A DNA stretch of 56,714 nucleotides, from positions 1 through 56,714 of the forward strand of contig NZ_JAUXYO010000219.1 in NCBI RefSeq assembly GCF_030694325.1, read 5' to 3'. This DNA is from Allobosea sp. (GTDB lineage Bacteria > Pseudomonadota > Alphaproteobacteria > Rhizobiales > Beijerinckiaceae). Shown here one piece after another: positions 1-8,274 of this stretch. The position numbers and the translations under genes are program-made. Each line of letters starts with the position of its first letter. The first letter of the stretch is position 1. The notes below the pieces were generated by a model. That model worked only from the letters and a program-made list of their open reading frames with translations, was not told where the DNA came from and did no database searches.

Positions 1-1695
1 GTGCCGGGCCAGACCGTCGCGCCCGCCGTCGCTCCCGCGACCGGCGTGGCCCTCACCCGCGACCAGGCCCTGGCGCAGAGCCCGCGCGTGCGCATCGAGA
101 CGCCCAAGATCGCGGGCTCCATCGCGCTCACCGGCGCGCGCCTTGATGATGTCTCGCTCAAGGCCTATCGCGAGACGGTCGATCCCAACAGTCCGATCAT
201 CGTCCTGCTCTCGCCGCTCGGCGGGCCGAACGGCTATTATTCCGATTTCGGCTGGGTCGCTGCGCCGGGCACTGCGGTTTCGCTGCCGAACGCCAGCACC
301 GTCTGGACCGCCGATTCCCAGGTGCTGACGCCGGCCAAGCCGCTGACCCTGACCTGGGACAATGGCCAGGGCCTGCTCTTCCGGCGCATCGTCACCATCG
401 ACGACAACGCGATGTTCTCGATCAAGGACGAGGTCGAGAACAAGGGCGCTGCTGCCGTCACTCTGTTCCCCTATGCCCAGGTCGTCCGCCATGGTCGGCC
501 GCCGACGCTCGGCTATTATGTCCTGCATGAAGGCCTGATCGGCGTCCTCGGCGAGCAGGGCCTGCAGGAATTCACCTACGACCATGTCGACAAGGAGCCG
601 CTTCTGGCGCCGGGCACCAATGGCCGCGTCTGGAAGGACGTCAGCGGCGGTTTCGTCGGCATCACCGACAAGTACTGGGCGGCGACCGTCATTCCCGACC
701 AGTCGCGCAAATATGACGGCCGCTTCTCCTCGGTGCAGACCGGCGCGGCGCGCACCTATCAGGCCGATTTCCTCGCCGAAGCCGTGACGCTGGCCCCCGG
801 CGCCAGCACGACGAGCACGGCGCGCCTCTTCGCCGGCGCCAAGGAAGTCGCCGCCATCAACGGCTACGAGCAGAATTTCGGCATCAAGCGCTTCGACCTG
901 CTGATCGACTGGGGCTGGTTCTACTTCATCACCAAGCCGATGTTTTTCCTGCTCGACTGGATCTTCAAGCATGTCGGCAATTTCGGCGTCGCGATCCTGA
1001 TCGTCACGCTGATCCTGAAGGGCCTGTTCTTCCCGCTGGCGTCGAAGTCCTACGCCTCGATGGCGAAGATGAAGGCGCTCCAGCCGGAAATGCTGGCGCT
1101 GCGCGAACGCTATGCCGACGACAAGATGAAGCAGCAACAGGCCCTGATGGAGCTCTACAAGACCCAGAAGATCAACCCGCTCGCGGGCTGCTGGCCGGTG
1201 CTGGTGCAGATCCCGGTGTTCTTCGCGCTCTACAAGATCCTCTTCATCACCATCGAGATGCGGCATGCGCCGTTCTTCGGCTGGATCCGCGACCTCGCGG
1301 CGCCGGATCCGACCTCGATCTTCAATCTGTTCGGCCTGCTGCCCTTCGCCGTGCCGGCCTTCCTGCTGATCGGCGCCTGGCCGATCCTGATGGGCATCAC
1401 GATGTTCATCCAGATGAAGATGAACCCGGAGCCGCCGGACCCGATCCAGAAGATGATGTTCACCTGGATGCCGGTGTTCTTCACCTTCCTGCTCGGCTCG
1501 TTCCCGGCCGGTCTGGTGATCTACTGGACCTGGAACAACCTGCTCTCGGTGCTGCAGCAGGGCTACATCATGCGGAAATTCGGGGTTAAGATCGAGCTCT
1601 TCGACAACATCAAGGCGATGTTCGGCAGGAAGCCCGACCCCGCCCCGGCCGCCGTTCCCGCCCCGGGCAAGCCCGCCAACAGCAACAAGAAGTGA
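1..1695 (+). CDS. yidC: Membrane protein insertase YidC (5'-truncated by window edge)
   Basis: YidC/Oxa1-type insertase, which places inner-membrane proteins with or without SecYEG. The 564 visible residues hold most of the periplasmic P1 domain (about residues 20-285, including [10 protein letters not shown]) and then the conserved insertase core with hydrophobic segments near 305, 330, 400, 450 and 505. The amphipathic cytoplasmic stretch between the first two core segments ([12 protein letters not shown]) is clear, and the tail is Ala/Pro-rich and basic. The first codon here is GTG at base 1, but the N-terminal anchor helix typical of the family is absent, so roughly 40-60 residues probably lie upstream. 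In related genomes rnpA precedes yidC and engB-argB follow, which matches what is seen downstream. Identity is firm; the true start is outside the window. Confidence 0.97.
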   Translation: MPGQTVAPAVAPATGVALTRDQALAQSPRVRIETPKIAGSIALTGARLDDVSLKAYRETVDPNSPIIVLLSPLGGPNGYYSDFGWVAAPGTAVSLPNASTVWTADSQVLTPAKPLTLTWDNGQGLLFRRIVTIDDNAMFSIKDEVENKGAAAVTLFPYAQVVRHGRPPTLGYYVLHEGLIGVLGEQGLQEFTYDHVDKEPLLAPGTNGRVWKDVSGGFVGITDKYWAATVIPDQSRKYDGRFSSVQTGAARTYQADFLAEAVTLAPGASTTSTARLFAGAKEVAAINGYEQNFGIKRFDLLIDWGWFYFITKPMFFLLDWIFKHVGNFGVAILIVTLILKGLFFPLASKSYASMAKMKALQPEMLALRERYADDKMKQQQALMELYKTQKINPLAGCWPVLVQIPVFFALYKILFITIEMRHAPFFGWIRDLAAPDPTSIFNLFGLLPFAVPAFLLIGAWPILMGITMFIQMKMNPEPPDPIQKMMFTWMPVFFTFLLGSFPAGLVIYWTWNNLLSVLQQGYIMRKFGVKIELFDNIKAMFGRKPDPAPAAVPAPGKPANSNKK

Positions 1696-1697
1696 TG

Positions 1698-1727
1698 CGC
1701 GAGGGCGGGGATTTCCCCGCCCTTCGC
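1698..1727 (+). terminator. Intrinsic terminator after yidC
   Basis: GGGCGGGG (1703-1710) pairs with CCCCGCCC (1715-1722) around an ATTT loop. The stem can be extended by flanking GCGA/TTCGC with one bulge and is followed by a short T-rich stretch. It sits directly behind the yidC stop, so it should separate yidC from the acetyltransferase and engB. Confidence 0.7.
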
Positions 1728-1737
1728 TTTGGTGCCG

Positions 1738-2364
1738 ATGCCGCTTCCCGATCCCCTCACGCGCCATCCCGTTTCCGGTTGGAAGGGCACCGCCTTCCTG
1801 AAGGCGATCGTCGACCACCCGCTGATCGAGGTCGGCGACTACAGCTACTATGACGACTCGCGGGGTCCCGAGCATTTCGTCGCCCGCTGCGTGCGCTACC
1901 ATTTCGAGGATGTCGGCGACCGGCTGGTGATCGGCCGTTTCGTTGCGATCGCCCAGGGCGCGCAGTTCGTGATGAACGGTGCGAACCACCCCACCGGCGG
2001 CTTCTCGAAATATCCCGTCGCCCTCTTCGGCCTCGAGGGCGCTGTGCCGCGCGCGGAATGGCCCGGCCGCGGCGACATGGTGATCGGCAACGACGTCTGG
2101 ATCGGCCGCGAGGCCGTGATCATGCCCGGCGTCACCATCGGCGACGGCGCGATCATCGGCACGCGCGCGCAGGTGGTGAAGGACGTGCCGCCCTATGCCG
2201 TCGTCGCCGGCAATCCCGGTCGCGTCATGCGGATGCGCTTCCCGGCCGAGATCGTCACTGAGCTGCTCGCGATCCGCTGGTGGGACTGGGACGCCGGGAA
2301 GATCGACCGCAATCTCGCCGCGATCGCGGGCGCCGACATCGACGCGCTGCGCCGGGCCGTGTAG
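1738..2364 (+). CDS. CatB/Vat-like hexapeptide-repeat O-acetyltransferase
   Basis: Left-handed beta-helix acetyltransferase of the xenobiotic (CatB/VatD) group, which uses acetyl-CoA to acetylate a hydroxyl on a small molecule. The 208-residue protein has the hexapeptide turns from about residue 60 to 155 (VIGNDVWIGREAVIMPGV, then IGDGAIIGTRAQVVKD) and the family's loop with the probable catalytic His in NGANHPTGGFS. The C-terminal part is Trp-rich (RWWDWD), also typical. ATG at 1738 is preferred; TTG 1729 and GTG 1732 are in frame. It lies between yidC and engB, genes usually adjacent in related bacteria, so it looks like an insertion. Chloramphenicol or streptogramin resistance should not be assumed: many chromosomal members have unknown substrates. 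Confidence 0.85.
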   Translation: MPLPDPLTRHPVSGWKGTAFLKAIVDHPLIEVGDYSYYDDSRGPEHFVARCVRYHFEDVGDRLVIGRFVAIAQGAQFVMNGANHPTGGFSKYPVALFGLEGAVPRAEWPGRGDMVIGNDVWIGREAVIMPGVTIGDGAIIGTRAQVVKDVPPYAVVAGNPGRVMRMRFPAEIVTELLAIRWWDWDAGKIDRNLAAIAGADIDALRRAV

Positions 2365-2374
2365 GCGTAGCGCC

Positions 2375-3040
2375 ATGACCACCAGCATGACCACGCCCTT
2401 CACCGACGACGAGATCGAATCCGCCCGCAAGCTCTTCGAGGGCCCCTGGGACTTCGTCTGGGCCTCGACCCATATCGACGACCTGCCGCCCATGGTCGGC
2501 CAGGAGATCGCCTTCGCCGGCCGCTCCAATGTCGGCAAGTCGAGCCTCATCAATGCGGTGACGCGCCGCAATGCGCTGGCGCGGACTTCGCACACGCCGG
2601 GCCGCACCCAGCAGCTCAATTTCTTCCGGCAGGTCGGCGCCGATGAACGCCTGACGATCGTCGACATGCCCGGCTATGGCTACGCCGCCGTCGGCCGGGC
2701 CAAGGTCGCCGCCTGGACCAACCTGATCCACAACTACCTGCGCGGGCGGCCCAACCTGATGCGGGTCTATCTGCTGATCGATGCCCGCCACGGCCTCAAG
2801 GACGTCGACAACGCCGTCCTCGAGACGCTCGACAAGGCGGCCATGTCCTACCAGGTCGTGCTGACCAAGGGCGATGCGCTCAAGCCCGCCGACCAGAAAT
2901 TCATGTGCGAAGCGACCTATGACGAGATCAAGCGCCGCCCGGCCGCCTTCCCCGAAGTGCTCCTGACCTCGAGCGAGACCGGGCTGGGCATCCCGCAACT
3001 GCGCGCCGCCGTCGGGCGCGTGCTGGCGGAGCGCGGCTGA
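2375..3040 (+). CDS. engB: Ribosome biogenesis GTPase EngB (YihA/YsxC)
   Basis: Small GTPase needed for assembly of the large ribosomal subunit. In the 221-residue product from ATG 2375, the G1 P-loop GRSNVGKS is at residues 49-56, the G3 motif DMPG at 97-100 (followed by the family's YGYA) and the G4 motif TKGD at 164-167. The length fits the family. The reading frame stays open further upstream, but those codons overlap the acetyltransferase gene and do not resemble EngB. The start is 10 bases past the acetyltransferase stop, so the two are probably co-transcribed. Position behind yidC and ahead of argB is the conserved alphaproteobacterial arrangement. Confidence 0.96.
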   Translation: MTTSMTTPFTDDEIESARKLFEGPWDFVWASTHIDDLPPMVGQEIAFAGRSNVGKSSLINAVTRRNALARTSHTPGRTQQLNFFRQVGADERLTIVDMPGYGYAAVGRAKVAAWTNLIHNYLRGRPNLMRVYLLIDARHGLKDVDNAVLETLDKAAMSYQVVLTKGDALKPADQKFMCEATYDEIKRRPAAFPEVLLTSSETGLGIPQLRAAVGRVLAERG

Positions 3041-3160
3041 GCCTCGCCCCGGAGGCCAAAGGCCACCAAATCTTTACATCGCCCCGGCAGGATGCCGGGC
3101 ATGCCGCGGCGACGGCCTGGGCATGATGACCCGGTGCTCCCCGGCTCTCTGGGGGCCTTC

Positions 3161-4396
3161 ATGACGATCCTGAACCGCATCCGTCGATGGGCCGCGCTGC
3201 TGGCGACGACCCTGGCTCTCGCGAGTCCGGCCTTGGCCCAGTCTGCGGCGCCGGCGGTCCCGGCTCAGGCCGCGCCGGTCAAGGTGGTGTCGGGCGTCCA
3301 GTACGAGCTGATCGCGCGCTGGGATGTCGCAAGACTGAACCAGATCCTGACGACCGACACGCCGAAATTCGCCGGGATCACCGTCGCCTACACCCCGGCG
3401 CGCAACGCCGTGAAGCTCTATCGCGTCACCTATCCCTCGGTGGTGCCGGAGCAGGGCAACCGGCCGATCTCGGCCACCGGGCTTCTCGCAGTGCCCGACA
3501 CGGCGGACACCGTCTTCCCGATGGTCTCCTACCAGCACGGCACGGTCTACGGAAAGGAACAGGTCCCGTCCTTCCCGGACCAGTCGCCCGAGACCCAACT
3601 GATGATCGCCCAGTTCGCAGGGCAGGGCTATCTCGTCATCGGGGCCGATTATTTCGGCATGGGCGCCTCCAAGGAGCCCGAGGGCTATCTCGTCAAGGGC
3701 AGCCACCAGCAGGCGACCTATGACATGGTCCTCGCCAGCCGCGCCGTGCTCGCCGATCTCAAGCTGTCGGACAGCAAGCTCTTCCTCAGCGGCTGGTCGC
3801 AGGGCGGCTTCGTCACGCTCGCCATGCTGGAGCGGCTCGAGGCCGTCGGCATGCCGGTCAAGGCCGCGACCACCGCCAGTGCTCCGGCTGACGCCTTCGC
3901 CGCCTTCAACGGCTTCCTGAATTTCCCGCGCAAGATCGACGCGAGCTGGATCACGACGATCTTCATCCTGAACGTGTTCTCCTTCGAGAACTATCACAAC
4001 ATGCCGGGCCTGGCCCGCGCGCTCCTGACCGACGAGACCTACGACATCGCGCGCAAGGCCTATTGGCGCGAGCCCTTCGACCCCGCTGCCGTGCCGACCG
4101 ATCTGCGCAAGCTCATCCGCCCGGAATATTTCGACGCGCAGTTCTTCGCCAATTCCGCCTATGGCCGGCTGGTGGCTGAGACCAGCGCCTATCGCTGGGT
4201 GATCAGGACGCCGGTGCGGACCTATTACGGGCTGACCGACGAGGCGATCCGCATCGAGATCGGCCAGTTGCCGATGACCTATCAAAATGCGATCGGCAAC
4301 GACAAGGTCGAGGCCGTGCCGACCGGCGACACCAGTCATCGCGGCACCTTCGCCACGGCCGTGCCGCAGTGGAAGGCCTGGTTCGACGCGCAGTGA
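3161..4396 (+). CDS. Secreted lipase, LIP-type alpha/beta hydrolase
   Basis: Exported alpha/beta hydrolase of the secretory-lipase (LIP) group. The 411-residue protein from ATG 3161 begins with a Sec signal peptide (MTILNRIRRW, a hydrophobic stretch, then SPALAQ with cleavage after ALA or AQ). The nucleophile elbow GWSQGG puts the catalytic Ser at about residue 213. The Asp in YGLTDEA and the His in GDTSHRGTF complete a plausible triad in the right order. The conserved QHGT of this family is present before the elbow (YQHGTVYGKE). It is expected to act outside the inner membrane on esters or triglycerides; the natural substrate cannot be told from sequence. The start with the signal peptide is favoured over in-frame codons near 3092, which add sequence without features. 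Confidence 0.87.
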   Translation: MTILNRIRRWAALLATTLALASPALAQSAAPAVPAQAAPVKVVSGVQYELIARWDVARLNQILTTDTPKFAGITVAYTPARNAVKLYRVTYPSVVPEQGNRPISATGLLAVPDTADTVFPMVSYQHGTVYGKEQVPSFPDQSPETQLMIAQFAGQGYLVIGADYFGMGASKEPEGYLVKGSHQQATYDMVLASRAVLADLKLSDSKLFLSGWSQGGFVTLAMLERLEAVGMPVKAATTASAPADAFAAFNGFLNFPRKIDASWITTIFILNVFSFENYHNMPGLARALLTDETYDIARKAYWREPFDPAAVPTDLRKLIRPEYFDAQFFANSAYGRLVAETSAYRWVIRTPVRTYYGLTDEAIRIEIGQLPMTYQNAIGNDKVEAVPTGDTSHRGTFATAVPQWKAWFDAQ

Positions 4397-4506
4397 GGCG
4401 CATGGCGCGTCATCGGGCCGCTGCCGGCTGCGCTTGACGCCGGGCGGCCTCCCCCCGCATCCAGCCTACGCGCCGCAGCGTCGTAGCGCGCAGCCCAGGG
4501 ACCTCG

Positions 4507-4875
4507 ATGACCGCCGCCAAGATCCATCTCGTCCTGGCCGCCCTGATGGGGCTGGCCGGCGTCGGTCTGCTCGCCGCGGCCGCCCATGTCACGGGCACGA
4601 CCAACGTCCAGACGGCCGGCCAGATGCTGCTGTTCCACGCCTCGCTGGTCTTCGGCGCGACAGCCGCCCGCAAGGCCGGCTTCCTCTCCGATCTCATGGC
4701 GCGCATCGCGCTTTCGCTGATCGTCGCCGGCGTCGCGCTCTTCGCGGCCGATCTGTCGCGCCGCGGCTTTTCCGGCGAGGCGCTGTTCCCCCGCGCCGCC
4801 CCGATCGGCGGCTTCGGGATGCTCGGGGGCTGGCTGCTGCTGGCGCTGTCGGCGCTGTTTGCGAGGCGCGGCTAA
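4507..4875 (+). CDS. DUF423 family inner-membrane protein
   Basis: Small hydrophobic protein (122 residues) with about four membrane helices, starting at ATG 4507. It resembles the DUF423 (YgdD-like) family, which has a conserved small-residue first helix (LAGVGLLAAAAH) and a second helix with a conserved His in LLFHASL. No biochemical role is established for the family. It stands alone between the lipase and the toxin-antitoxin module, on the same strand as both. The fit to DUF423 is good by pattern, moderate by detail. Confidence 0.78.
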   Translation: MTAAKIHLVLAALMGLAGVGLLAAAAHVTGTTNVQTAGQMLLFHASLVFGATAARKAGFLSDLMARIALSLIVAGVALFAADLSRRGFSGEALFPRAAPIGGFGMLGGWLLLALSALFARRG

Positions 4876-4879
4876 CGGT

Positions 4880-4925
4880 TTTCCGTAATACGGAAATTGA
4901 CTTGCCAGGCGCCCGATCATACCAT
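4880..4925 (+). promoter_or_regulatory. brnTA promoter with overlapping palindromic operator
   Basis: TTTCCGTAATACGGAAA (4880-4896) is a perfect palindrome around a central A. It abuts TTGACT (4897-4902), which is followed after 17 bases by TACCAT (4920-4925). A repressor on the palindrome would block the -35 region. BrnA antitoxins are known to repress their own operon, so this is the likely operator. The palindrome is seen directly; the promoter call is inference, with a weak -10. Confidence 0.6.
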
Positions 4926-4933
4926 CCGTGCTC

Positions 4934-5206
4934 GTGAAGATCACCTTCCACGACGCGAAACGTGACGCGACATTGTCAGCGCGTGGACTCGATTTCGCCG
5001 ATGCGGCGATCCTCTTCGCCGGGCCGGTTCTGACACTGCGGGACGACCGTTTCAGTTATGGCGAGGAGCGCTTCCTAACTTACGGGCTGCTCGCCGGCCG
5101 TCTCGTGATGGTGGTCTGGACGCCGCGCGACGAAGCGCGACAGGTAATTTCGATGAGGCATTGTCATGAACGCGAAGCACAGCGTGTCCTCCCAGCCCTT
5201 CGTTGA
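4934..5206 (+). CDS. brnT: BrnT-family type II toxin
   Basis: Ribonuclease toxin of the BrnT family (RelE-like fold). The 90-residue product begins MKITFHDAKRD when started at GTG 4934, matching the usual BrnT opening; GTG 4928 would add two residues. The mid-protein DDRFSYGEERF and VVWTPRDEARQVISMR, with the family's ISMR motif near the end, are diagnostic. The toxin gene precedes and overlaps the antitoxin gene by 41 bases, the normal BrnTA order. The predicted promoter would start transcription at about 4932, so the mRNA may be leaderless at GTG 4934. No Shine-Dalgarno sequence is seen. Confidence 0.87.
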   Translation: MKITFHDAKRDATLSARGLDFADAAILFAGPVLTLRDDRFSYGEERFLTYGLLAGRLVMVVWTPRDEARQVISMRHCHEREAQRVLPALR

Positions 5207-5453
5207 CCCCGATGATGGGCCGGAATGGACCGACGACCAGATCGCCCGCGCTGAATTTGCGATCGGGGACAAGGTCGTCCGGCCAGCCCAGGGCACGCTC
5301 ACGCGCAGTTCCGGCCGGCCCCGGCTCGACGATGCCAAGCAGGTCGTGACGCTGCGCCTGGAACCGAGCCTCATCGAAACCTACAAGAGCGACGGCGCCG
5401 ACTGGCGCGCACGCATGGCCGAGGCTATCCGGAAAGCCGCGCGCCGCGCCTGA
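5166..5453 (+). CDS. brnA: BrnA-family antitoxin
   Basis: Antitoxin partner of BrnT, 95 residues, starting at ATG 5166 inside the toxin gene. The N-terminal half is acidic and probably binds toxin. The C-terminal part carries the ribbon-helix-helix DNA-binding segment of BrnA proteins (KQVVTLRLEPSLIETYK, followed by DWRARMAEAIRKAA). It is expected to neutralise BrnT and repress the shared promoter through the palindrome at 4880-4896. Translation is coupled to brnT by the overlap. The module sits between DUF423 and argB, a typical accessory position. Confidence 0.88.
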   Translation: MNAKHSVSSQPFVDPDDGPEWTDDQIARAEFAIGDKVVRPAQGTLTRSSGRPRLDDAKQVVTLRLEPSLIETYKSDGADWRARMAEAIRKAARRA

Positions 5454-5552
5454 AAGCAACCGGGTCGTTTGACCGCTTCCTTGCGCCAGCTTCTTCCTCT
5501 AGAAGCCGCACCCGGCGCCGATGCCTCGCGCGCCGTCGCGGAGCCTCGACCG

Positions 5553-6452
5553 ATGATCAACCCCGCCGCCCACCTGACGCCGTCGCAGGCCGCCGATCTG
5601 CTCGTCCAGGCGCTGCCGCACATGCAGCGCTATGACCAGGAGATCATCGTGATCAAATATGGCGGCAACGCCATGGGCGATGCCGCGACTGCCGAGGATT
5701 TCGCCGAGGACATCGTCCTGCTCGAGCAGTCCGGCCTGAAGCCGGTCGTCTGCCATGGCGGTGGCCCGCAGATCGCGGCGATGCTGAAGAAGCTCGGCAT
5801 CCAGTCGGAGTTCAAGCAGGGCCTGCGCGTCACCGATGCGGCCACCGTCGACGTCGTCGAGATGGTCCTTGCCGGTTCGGTCAACAAGGAGATCGTCGGA
5901 TACATCTCGCGCGAGGGCGGCAAGGCGATCGGCCTGTGCGGCAAGGACGGCAACATGGTGACCGCCCGCAAGGTGACGCGCACCGTCGTCGATCCGGATT
6001 CGAAGATCGAGGAGGTGCTCGATCTCGGCTTCGTCGGCGAGCCGGAGAAGGTCGACACCTCGGTGCTCGATTCGGTGCTCAAGGCCGAGCTGATCCCGGT
6101 GCTGGCGCCGGTCTGCGCGGCGGCCGACGGCCAGACCTACAACGTCAACGCCGACACCTTCGCCGGCGCCATCGCCGGTGCGCTGAACGCCAAGCGCCTG
6201 CTGCTGCTCACCGACGTGCCCGGCGTCCTGACCAAGGACAAGGTGCTGATCCCCGAGCTGACCGTCGAGGAATGCCGCCGCCTGATCGCCGACGGCACGA
6301 TCTCGGGCGGCATGATCCCGAAGATCGAGACCTGCATCTACGCGCTGGAAAAGGGCGTCGAGGCGGTCGTCATCCTCGACGGCAAGGTGCCGCATGCCGT
6401 GCTGATCGAGCTGTTCACCGACACCGGCTCGGGCACGATCATCCGGCGCTGA
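5553..6452 (+). CDS. argB: Acetylglutamate kinase ArgB
   Basis: Phosphorylates N-acetylglutamate in the second step of arginine synthesis, in the cytoplasm. The 299-residue product from ATG 5553 has the amino-acid-kinase glycine-rich motif [10 protein letters not shown] (residues 34-43), HGGGPQI, the substrate segment [11 protein letters not shown] and the nucleotide segment [10 protein letters not shown] followed by [11 protein letters not shown] 5553 is chosen because GCGGAG at 5538-5543 is well spaced and the resulting length is typical; an upstream TTG at 5469 would add 28 atypical residues. The N-terminal helix seen in arginine-inhibited ArgB enzymes is present, so feedback by arginine is likely but not proven. 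Confidence 0.97.
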   Translation: MINPAAHLTPSQAADLLVQALPHMQRYDQEIIVIKYGGNAMGDAATAEDFAEDIVLLEQSGLKPVVCHGGGPQIAAMLKKLGIQSEFKQGLRVTDAATVDVVEMVLAGSVNKEIVGYISREGGKAIGLCGKDGNMVTARKVTRTVVDPDSKIEEVLDLGFVGEPEKVDTSVLDSVLKAELIPVLAPVCAAADGQTYNVNADTFAGAIAGALNAKRLLLLTDVPGVLTKDKVLIPELTVEECRRLIADGTISGGMIPKIETCIYALEKGVEAVVILDGKVPHAVLIELFTDTGSGTIIRR

Positions 6453-6480
6453 TCCCGACATATCCGCGGGCGAAGGGCAA

Positions 6481-6516
6481 GAAACCCACCTCGATGTGAG
6501 GCGGGGTTTCGTTCGT
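6481..6516 (+). terminator. Terminator after argB
   Basis: GAAACCC (6481-6487) pairs with GGGTTTC (6504-6510), with an inner CCTC/GAGG stem around GATGT. A short GTTCGT follows. It lies 28 bases past the argB stop, and no gene on the opposite strand competes for it. The T-run is weak, so efficiency is uncertain. Confidence 0.6.
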
Positions 6517-6623
6517 GCCCCGCCGCCGCTCGCCCGACCTGACCGATCTGTGATCCGCCGGCATCGCCGAGATGGCACAGCGCTTGCTGACCGCTTTGCG
6601 AACCGCAGAGCATGGAGGCGAGA

Positions 6624-7706
6624 ATGGACCGCAGGAATCTGCTGAAATCAGGTGCGCTGGCCGCAGCCGCCACGATCGCCGCGCCGGCCGTCGCGCGCGC
6701 CCAAACCCGCTTCAGCTGGAAGATGACCAGCGCCTATGGCTCGCGTGCCGCCTTCTATTCGGTCGGCCCCGGCAGCGCGACCGATCTGATCAAGCGCATC
6801 GACGACATGTCGGGCGGGCGCCTCAAGATCCAGTTCTTCGGTGCCGGCGAACTCGTCCCGGCCTTCGAGGGCTTCGACGCGGCCTCCGCCGGCACCGTCG
6901 AGATGAACTACGGCAACTCCTATTTCTGGACCGGCAAGAGCTTCGCCGCGCAATATTTCACCGCCGTGCCCTTCGGCCTGAACTTCCAGGGCATGAACGG
7001 CTGGCTCTACGAGGGCGGCGGCCTCCCGCTCTGGCGCGAGGTCTATGACCGCTTCGGCCTCGTGCCGCTGCCCTGCGGCAATACCGGCGTGCAGATGACC
7101 GGCTGGTTCCGCAAGCCGATCCAGACGATCGAGGATTTCAAGGGGCTGAAGATGCGCATTCCCGGCCTTGCCGGCCGCGTCTACCAGCAGCTCGGCGTCG
7201 ATGTCCGCCTGCTGCCCGGTGGCGAGATCTTCCCGGCGCTGGAGCGCGGCGTCATCGATGCGGCGGAGTTCGTCGGCCCCTTCCTCGACCGCCAGCTCGG
7301 ACTGCAGAAGGTGGCCAAGCACTATTACACGACCGGCTGGCACGAGACCGCGACCGTGTCCGAGCTGGTCATCAACAAGAAGGCCTGGGACAGCCTGCCC
7401 AAGGACCTCCAGGCGATCGTTACCAGCGCCGCCGATGCCTGCAATGGCGTGAGCGAGGCCTGGTGCCAGAAGAACAACTCGGAGGCGTTCGAGGACCTCG
7501 TCAAGAACCAGGGCGTCATCGCCGCGCCGCTGCCCGACGCGGTCGTCGCCTCGCTGCGCGAGATCACCGGGAAGGTGCTTGAAGAGGCGATCGCCAAGGA
7601 CCCCGTGGCGAAGAAGGTCCATGACAGCTACTTCACCTTCAAGGCGAAGTACGAGCCCTGGACCGCTCTGTCGGAGGGCGTCTACCACAGCAAGGTCAGG
7701 CTCTGA
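6624..7706 (+). CDS. dctP: TRAP transporter substrate-binding protein (DctP/TakP-like)
   Basis: Periplasmic solute receptor of a TRAP transporter, 360 residues. The N-terminus MDRRNLLKSG is a twin-arginine-like export signal ending ARA-Q near residue 27. The body matches the DctP fold: AGELVPAFEGFDA, the conserved ligand strand GNTGVQMTGWFRKPI with the carboxylate-binding Arg of the family, the KMRIPGL turn and DAAEFVGPF. The wording is closest to the TakP/2-oxoacid branch, so a 2-oxo or hydroxy carboxylate is the best guess for ligand. ATG 6624 is chosen over ATG 6612 because GGAGG (6614-6618) lies five bases before it. First gene of dctP-dctQ-dctM. Confidence 0.93.
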   Translation: MDRRNLLKSGALAAAATIAAPAVARAQTRFSWKMTSAYGSRAAFYSVGPGSATDLIKRIDDMSGGRLKIQFFGAGELVPAFEGFDAASAGTVEMNYGNSYFWTGKSFAAQYFTAVPFGLNFQGMNGWLYEGGGLPLWREVYDRFGLVPLPCGNTGVQMTGWFRKPIQTIEDFKGLKMRIPGLAGRVYQQLGVDVRLLPGGEIFPALERGVIDAAEFVGPFLDRQLGLQKVAKHYYTTGWHETATVSELVINKKAWDSLPKDLQAIVTSAADACNGVSEAWCQKNNSEAFEDLVKNQGVIAAPLPDAVVASLREITGKVLEEAIAKDPVAKKVHDSYFTFKAKYEPWTALSEGVYHSKVRL

Positions 7707-8212
7707 TGAGCGCGCTGGAGCAGGCGGCGGCGCGGCTCGAGCGCGTCGTCGATGCCGGCGGGCGCCTCGGTGCGTGGTGCCTCTTCGCGCTCGTCCTGGT
7801 GATGGCCGGCAATGTCCTGCTCCGCTACGGCTTCTCGCTCGGCTCCGTCTGGGCGCAGGAGCTGGAGTGGCACCTCTTCGTGCCGATCTGCCTGTTCGGG
7901 ATGTCCTTCGCGCTGCTGCATGGCGATCATGTCCGCGTCGACATCCTCTACGCCCGCTTCGGCGAGCGCACCAAGGCTGCGATCGATCTCGGCTGCGCGC
8001 TGGCCTTCACCGTGCTGACCGGCATCATCATCTGGCTGTCCCTGCGCTATGTCTCGCAGTCCTATGCGCAGGGCGAAGGCTCGGCCAATGCGGGCGGCAT
8101 TCCCTATCGCTGGGCCCTGAAGAGCCTGTTGCCGCTCGGCTTCGCCCTGCTGCTGCTCCAGATGCTCGCCGAAAGCCTGCGCCATCTCGCGCGACTGCGC
8201 CGGCTCATCTGA
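7706..8212 (+). CDS. dctQ: TRAP transporter small permease DctQ
   Basis: Small four-helix membrane subunit of the TRAP transporter, 168 residues. The conserved pattern of the family is visible: LLRYGFSLGSVWAQELEWHLFV in the second helix region, HGDHVRVDILYARF at its end, and PYRWALKSLLPLGFALL in the last helix. The start ATG (7706) overlaps the dctP TGA by one base, so translation is coupled. It forms the membrane complex with DctM and docks DctP for Na+-driven import. Confidence 0.93.
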   Translation: MSALEQAAARLERVVDAGGRLGAWCLFALVLVMAGNVLLRYGFSLGSVWAQELEWHLFVPICLFGMSFALLHGDHVRVDILYARFGERTKAAIDLGCALAFTVLTGIIIWLSLRYVSQSYAQGEGSANAGGIPYRWALKSLLPLGFALLLLQMLAESLRHLARLRRLI

Positions 8213-8274
8213 ACGGGGACGGTCATCCTCCGCCCCGTCCCCGCCCGCCGTCTCGAAAGCTCCTGCCCGTGCCG

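Noticed and set aside
1738-2364. Antibiotic-resistance acetyltransferase (cat or vat)
   Set aside because: Only the general fold is recognisable; many such genes are chromosomal with unknown substrate.
3083-3099. Hairpin CCCGGCA/TGCCGGG after engB as a terminator
   Set aside because: Stem is short and no T-run follows; it lies too close to the lipase leader to decide.
4203-4944. Reverse-strand frames over the lipase end and DUF423
   Set aside because: No recognisable protein, and they conflict with genes that have signal peptide or membrane features.
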